The notes below the pieces were generated by a model that saw only the letters and a list, made by a program, of their open reading frames with translations, made no database searches and was not told the origin of the DNA. Of a stretch of DNA of 64,000 bases, positions 56,601-62,600 are shown in pieces. The number at the start of each line of letters is the position of its first letter. The first letter of the stretch is position 1. A program made the translations under genes and the position numbers. The DNA comes from Plectrocnemia conspersa (lineage: Eukaryota > Arthropoda > Insecta > Trichoptera > Polycentropodidae): contig VTFK01000144.1 of assembly GCA_009617715.1 (NCBI GenBank), positions 372,001 to 436,000 on the forward strand. Direction: 5' to 3'.

Positions 56601-59600
56601 GGTAAGTCTAATTTTATATATTATATATAACTATTCTGGATACGTTTTCCCCGTCGGTTTCTTCAATAATGTATCCTATATGAAAGCAACTTATAAATAA
56701 CGTTGATCTTTTGCATCGACCGCATGTTCGGTGACTCAAAACTTGTTTTTGCTATAATTGCAAAGTATTTGGTTCTTTAGCTAAGTAAATTGGCATCATA
56801 TTTGCTAAAGAGGAATAATTACTTTTCTTCATGGTGGCATGGAAATATTCCTGAGTTATAGATTTTTTCGAATCACCAAATAAGTCGCTCTCTCATTGCT
56901 TCTGAAAAATAATCATGAACAATAAGAACTATGTACATATAAAGTTATAAGCTGTGCACAATATTCCTTCTTATAATTCATAAATGAGATTTTAAAGTGA
57001 TAACTGAAGAAAAAATTGACTTTTATATTAAATTTTACATAAATAATTTGGTACGTTACATATGAAAATGTATTATGTAAGGGAATATAAATATTATCTA
57101 TTTTTATTTTTCATAAAATTACTATAAGCTATGCTAGAATATGATTTCTTCGAGGCACATCGATAAAAGCACTTGGTAAAGCACGTCTAAGCTCCTGGTA
57201 GGGAATATACACAATCTTAAGTTCGTATTTGTGGGGCACCTAATTACCTGCGATTACGTTCTCGAGTATTGTTCGAAGTACATACAAGACCAGAAATAAA
57301 TGTATTTTAAATGTTCCCACCCGCTCTTTATGGCTGAGCATAGGCCCTTAAATAAGACAGATACAATACGATTGTTTATATATAATTCTATATTCACAGA
57401 AACTCCACCAACAATTCTGTCAACACCATGCAAGCCATCGCCGTGTGGCCCAAATGCAGAATGTTGGGAACAGAATGGTGCTGCTGCGTGTAAATGTAAT
57501 AGCGGATTTGAAGGCGATCCTTATGATCAATCAAGAGGTTGCCGACGAGAGTGTGAAAATAATGACGACTGTATTAGTAACATGGCTTGTCTGATATTCA
57601 AATGCATCGATCCATGCCCCGGAGCTTGCGGAACATACGCCGAATGTGACGTTATCAACCATGTCCCTAGGTGTACGTGCGTACAAGGTTATACAGGAGA
57701 TCCATTCTTCCAATGCCATCTAATTCCAGCAACATGTAAGTCATTACTTAATTATCCAAGATTTTTAATTTCAGAAATATTTATACCAAATTTAATTTTA
57801 GCTCCTGCACCTAAAACGCCAGAGAATCCATGCGATTCATCACCGTGCGGACCAAATAGTCAATGTAGACACTTGAACGGTCAAGCTGTATGCTCTTGCT
57901 TACAAAACTACGTTGGAATACCACCAAACTGCAGACCAGAATGTATCGTCAATTCAGAATGTGACCTTTCCAAGGCTTGTGTTTCAAATAGATGCGAAAA
58001 TCCATGTCCCAATACATGCGGCTTGAGAGCACAATGCGCCGTTCGCAACCATAATCCAATATGTTCATGTCCAGTGGGTATGACTGGAGATCCATTCTCA
58101 CAATGCTATCCTTTGCGTAAGTCAATTTTAATTTATTTACTCTGTATATTGATTTGTTTTTTTTTTAATAATATCATTGAATTGCAGCTCCAGTGACTGA
58201 AGAGCCGAATACAGAAAGACCTCCATCGTGTGAACCATCACCGTGTGGTCCGAATTCAAGATGCCAGTTGATAGCTGGAAATCCAGCTTGCTCTTGCTTA
58301 CCAAGCTTCATCGGTTCTCCGCCAAACTGCAGGCCAGAATGCTCCATCAGCTCTGAATGTCCAAGTGAATTAGCCTGCATTGTTCAGCAATGTAAAGACC
58401 CTTGTCCTGGATCTTGCGGAATTGAAGCTAAATGTCACGTGTTAAATCATGTTGCAGTGTGCACTTGCAACGACGGATACATGGGTGATCCGTTTATACA
58501 GTGCACAAGAATTCCTGAAAGTAAATATATCTGTTAACTAATTTTATCCACCTCAATAAATATATTAATATAATTAAATTTTATAGCAACGCCACCAGCA
58601 AGATCAGATCCGTGCAATCCATCACCGTGTGGTCCGAACGCAGAGTGCTACGAAGGTAAATGTACTTGTATACCCGAATACACCGGTAATGCGTATGAAT
58701 CGTGCCGACCTGAATGCATTGCTAGTCAAGAGTGCTCAAGAGACAAAGCCTGTTTAAGAAATAAATGCGTCGATCCTTGCATAGGCACCTGTGGGCAAAA
58801 TGCTGAATGCAGCGTAATAAATCACATTCCAGTATGCTCATGCCAACAGGACTACACTGGTGATCCATTCACACATTGTCGCTTTTTAGAGAAAGTGATT
58901 ATACCAAGTCAAAACCCTTGCTCTCCATCACCCTGCGGTCTAAATAGTCAATGCCGCAATGTAGACAATCATGCTACATGCTCTTGCTTAGACGGCTTCC
59001 ACGGATCTCCACCGAATTGTCGACCAGAATGTGTCGTCAGCTCTGAATGTCCACCAACAAGAGCTTGCGTGAATCAGAAATGCATAGATCCTTGCGTTGG
59101 CACTTGCGGCTATTCATCTAGGTGTGAAGTAATTAACCATAGTCCGATATGCAGTTGTAAACCTGGACAAACGGGAGACCCATTCAGAGGCTGTTCTGAT
59201 ATTGTTGTTGATAAGGAAGAAGGAAAACATAGCAACCCTTGCGTTCCATCACCATGTGGACCCAACTCAATATGTAGAGAAGTTAACGGAAATCCATCTT
59301 GCAGTTGTGCAAATGATTATATCGGACAACCACCAAATTGTAGACCTGAATGTGTAATCAATCAAGACTGCCCTAGTGTTAAAGCATGTATAAATAACAA
59401 ATGCCAAGATCCGTGCTTAGGTTCGTGTGGAACTAACGCAGAGTGTAATGTCATCAGTCACACTGCTTCTTGTACGTGCCTATCTGGTTTTACTGGAAAC
59501 GCTTTCATACAATGCTTCCCACAAAAAGATGAAATATTAAATCCATGTGAGCCTTCTCCATGTGGACCTAATGCTATATGCATTCAGAAGAACGGAGCCG

Positions 59601-62600
59601 GTTCCTGTTCGTGCGTAGATGATTATCAAGGAAATCCTTATGAAGGTTGCAGACCAGAATGTGTCTTGAGCTCTGACTGTCCCACAAACAAAGCTTGTAT
59701 GGGAAACAAATGTCAAGATCCATGCCCAGGAGTTTGCGGAAATAATGCCGAATGCTTTGTCGTTAATCATCTTCCAACGTGTAGCTGTCTGAGAGGATAT
59801 ATAGGAGAACCTTTCTCTAACTGCAAAAGAGAACCAATCGCACCACTCACTGAATCTCCACGAAAAAATCAATGCAGTCCAAGTCCTTGCGGACCAAACA
59901 GCAGATGTAAGGAATCTAACGGCGTAGCAGTGTGCTCTTGCATTGAAGACTATCAAGGATCTCCCCCTAACTGTAGACCAGAATGTGTTGTAAACACAGA
60001 ATGTCCATCAAATCAAGCCTGCCACAAATATAAGTGTGCTGACCCTTGCAGAGGAACTTGCGGTCAGGGAGCGAAATGTTCTGTAATCAATCATAATCCA
60101 ATATGTAGCTGCCCAGCTAGCTACACCGGGGATCCGTTTACAAGATGCTATCCGCGGCCAGGTAAAAACCACTAAAACATACCATAAGATTCTTTTACTT
60201 AAATTCGATTGTATTTTAGTTATAGAAGTTCCACAAAAAGCACCCGAAGATCCTTGCTATCCATCGCCGTGTGGATTGTATTCAGAATGTAGAAATATCA
60301 ACGATCGAGCTTCTTGCACATGTTTACCGCAATACATCGGCTCACCGCCAAATTGTCGACCAGAATGTTTAGTAAACACTGACTGTCCAGCTGATAGAGC
60401 TTGCATTGCAGAAAAGTGCAGAGATCCATGTCCAGGATCATGCGGCTTTAACGCAGAATGTAAAGTTTACAATCGCGTACCTTCGTGCTTCTGTCCAGCC
60501 GGATTCACTGGAAATGCGTTCTCACAATGTTCACCAGTAGAAGGTAAAATATCTTACTTTTACTATACTTATTCTTACTGTATTTATTATTACCTATATA
60601 CTAATTTGTTTAATTATTAGTCAAAGCACCTGAGAAATCCGATCCGTGCAATCCATCTCCGTGCGGACCAAATGCACAATGCAGAAATGGAGAGTGCGAA
60701 TGCTTGCCTGAGTTCCACGGTGATCCTTATGTATCGTGTAGGCCTGAATGTACATCAAATACTGATTGCTCACCTAGCAAGGCTTGTAAGAATAATAAAT
60801 GCATTGACCCATGCCCCGGAACTTGTGGACAAGGCGCAGACTGTAATGTCTATAATCATATACCGATGTGCACTTGTCCATATGGAACGACTGGCGATCC
60901 ATTTTCACATTGTCGAATAGTGAAACCAATCGGTAGGTTCATTACTTATATATAATTGTGATCATAAATTTATTATATTAAATCGTTTCAGAATCGACAA
61001 ATCCATGCAGTCCTTCGCCATGCGGTCCAAACAGCAATTGCAAAGTATCAAACGGTGTAGCAGTTTGCTCTTGTCAACAAGGACAAACCGGCTCACCTCC
61101 CAATTGCCGACCGGAATGCGTAGTCAGCTCCGATTGTCCATTGACTCAAGCTTGCGTCAGTAACAAATGCAGAGATCCGTGCCCTGGCACTTGCGGACAA
61201 AACGCAAGATGCCAAGTCATCAATCACAATCCGATCTGCAGCTGTAATCAAGGATACACCGGAGATCCGTTCTCAAGATGTTACACAATGCCAGGTAAAT
61301 ACTATATAAATTTGTCATACTGTCTAGAATTGAAAACGTACACCTGGCGGTTTTTTGATGGCTTCTCTTGTGCCGGTTTGCTTGATTGTAAAATCAGAGG
61401 TTGGCGAGAAGATGCCGGGAGTGTGACCTTGACATGAAAGGTTGGGGGTAAATATGGTTCGGTTCGTACCTCGTCATGTTGTTGTAGCTTTGCAATGTTC
61501 GGTTGGTTAGATTAAAAGCCTTCAAATTTCTTATCTCTGATTCATGTTTTCATCTCTGACAGTTTTTCTATACACGGCTCTGTTAAGCTTTCGGTCAAAT
61601 ATTTCTAGTATGTGTAGGGTCCGATTGATACGCAATTTACCTGCCTGTTATAAAATTTGTTTATTTTAAAATTGCGTTTACACGTACTGTATTTCTGGAC
61701 GTCTTATTGTCCACCAGCTTGCTGCGAGGAGCTCGAATGTTACCGAAGGTCAGTACAATGACAAGCCATCCATGATAGGGCTCAGCCACCATCCTGGAGG
61801 CTGCTAATCGCTCTCGTTGAGGGGTGGAAACTGCGTGCGTCTGACCGTTTAGGCGCCCTGCTTTCAACTTAGGCGTGATGCTGGTGATGTGTTTCTAGAC
61901 GATCGGCGGAATCTCTGTGACTTTTGGTTTTAACCGTTTGGCCAAAAGAGTCCTCCAGCCACGTCCACAAATGATTGCTTCAAACTCATCGCCTGCATCT
62001 GGCTCATAATCGAGCTATCGTCCTGAAAGTTGCTGCTCGGTTCTGACTGGGCCCGATATGCATATAGCTTATAGTTGGCCCTGGGTATGATACGCCTTTG
62101 CCCACCATAGTGTGAGACCAGTCCTTGACTATTCTCCTTGATAACTTGTGGGCTCGTGTTTCGCAATGAGGAAGAATAAGTGCTTCCGGCATTTCTGCAG
62201 ACCACTTTAATGTGCGACTGACTTTCTAAAAAGCTTTTGAGATAAGAATTTGTAAACTTGATCGCATTCCATTCTGCGACTGGCTGGGAGAAATAGCCCC
62301 TACAATCACATTTCTAATGTTTTTTGATTAATAGCATTTATAAGAATACACTTCTTTATTATTGCTAACTTCCTAGTTGTACAAAAATTCTATGTGTACA
62401 TGTTTTGTGACGACTCATAATAAATTGTAGTAATTATTTTCAAGGCATTACTTAGACGCAATGATATACGGTATCTTTGGGTTCATCGATTTTCATTTCA
62501 TGGAACTTGCATTACAATATCATATTAATGTACATGTTATTTGCTTCTACGTTCATATTATATGCTATATATTAAACATATTGTAAATAGTTTCAGAAGA

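Noticed and set aside
57320..57340. Non-LTR retrotransposon tail before exon 46
   Set aside because: Only about 17 bp resemble a known-type motif, too short to annotate as an element.
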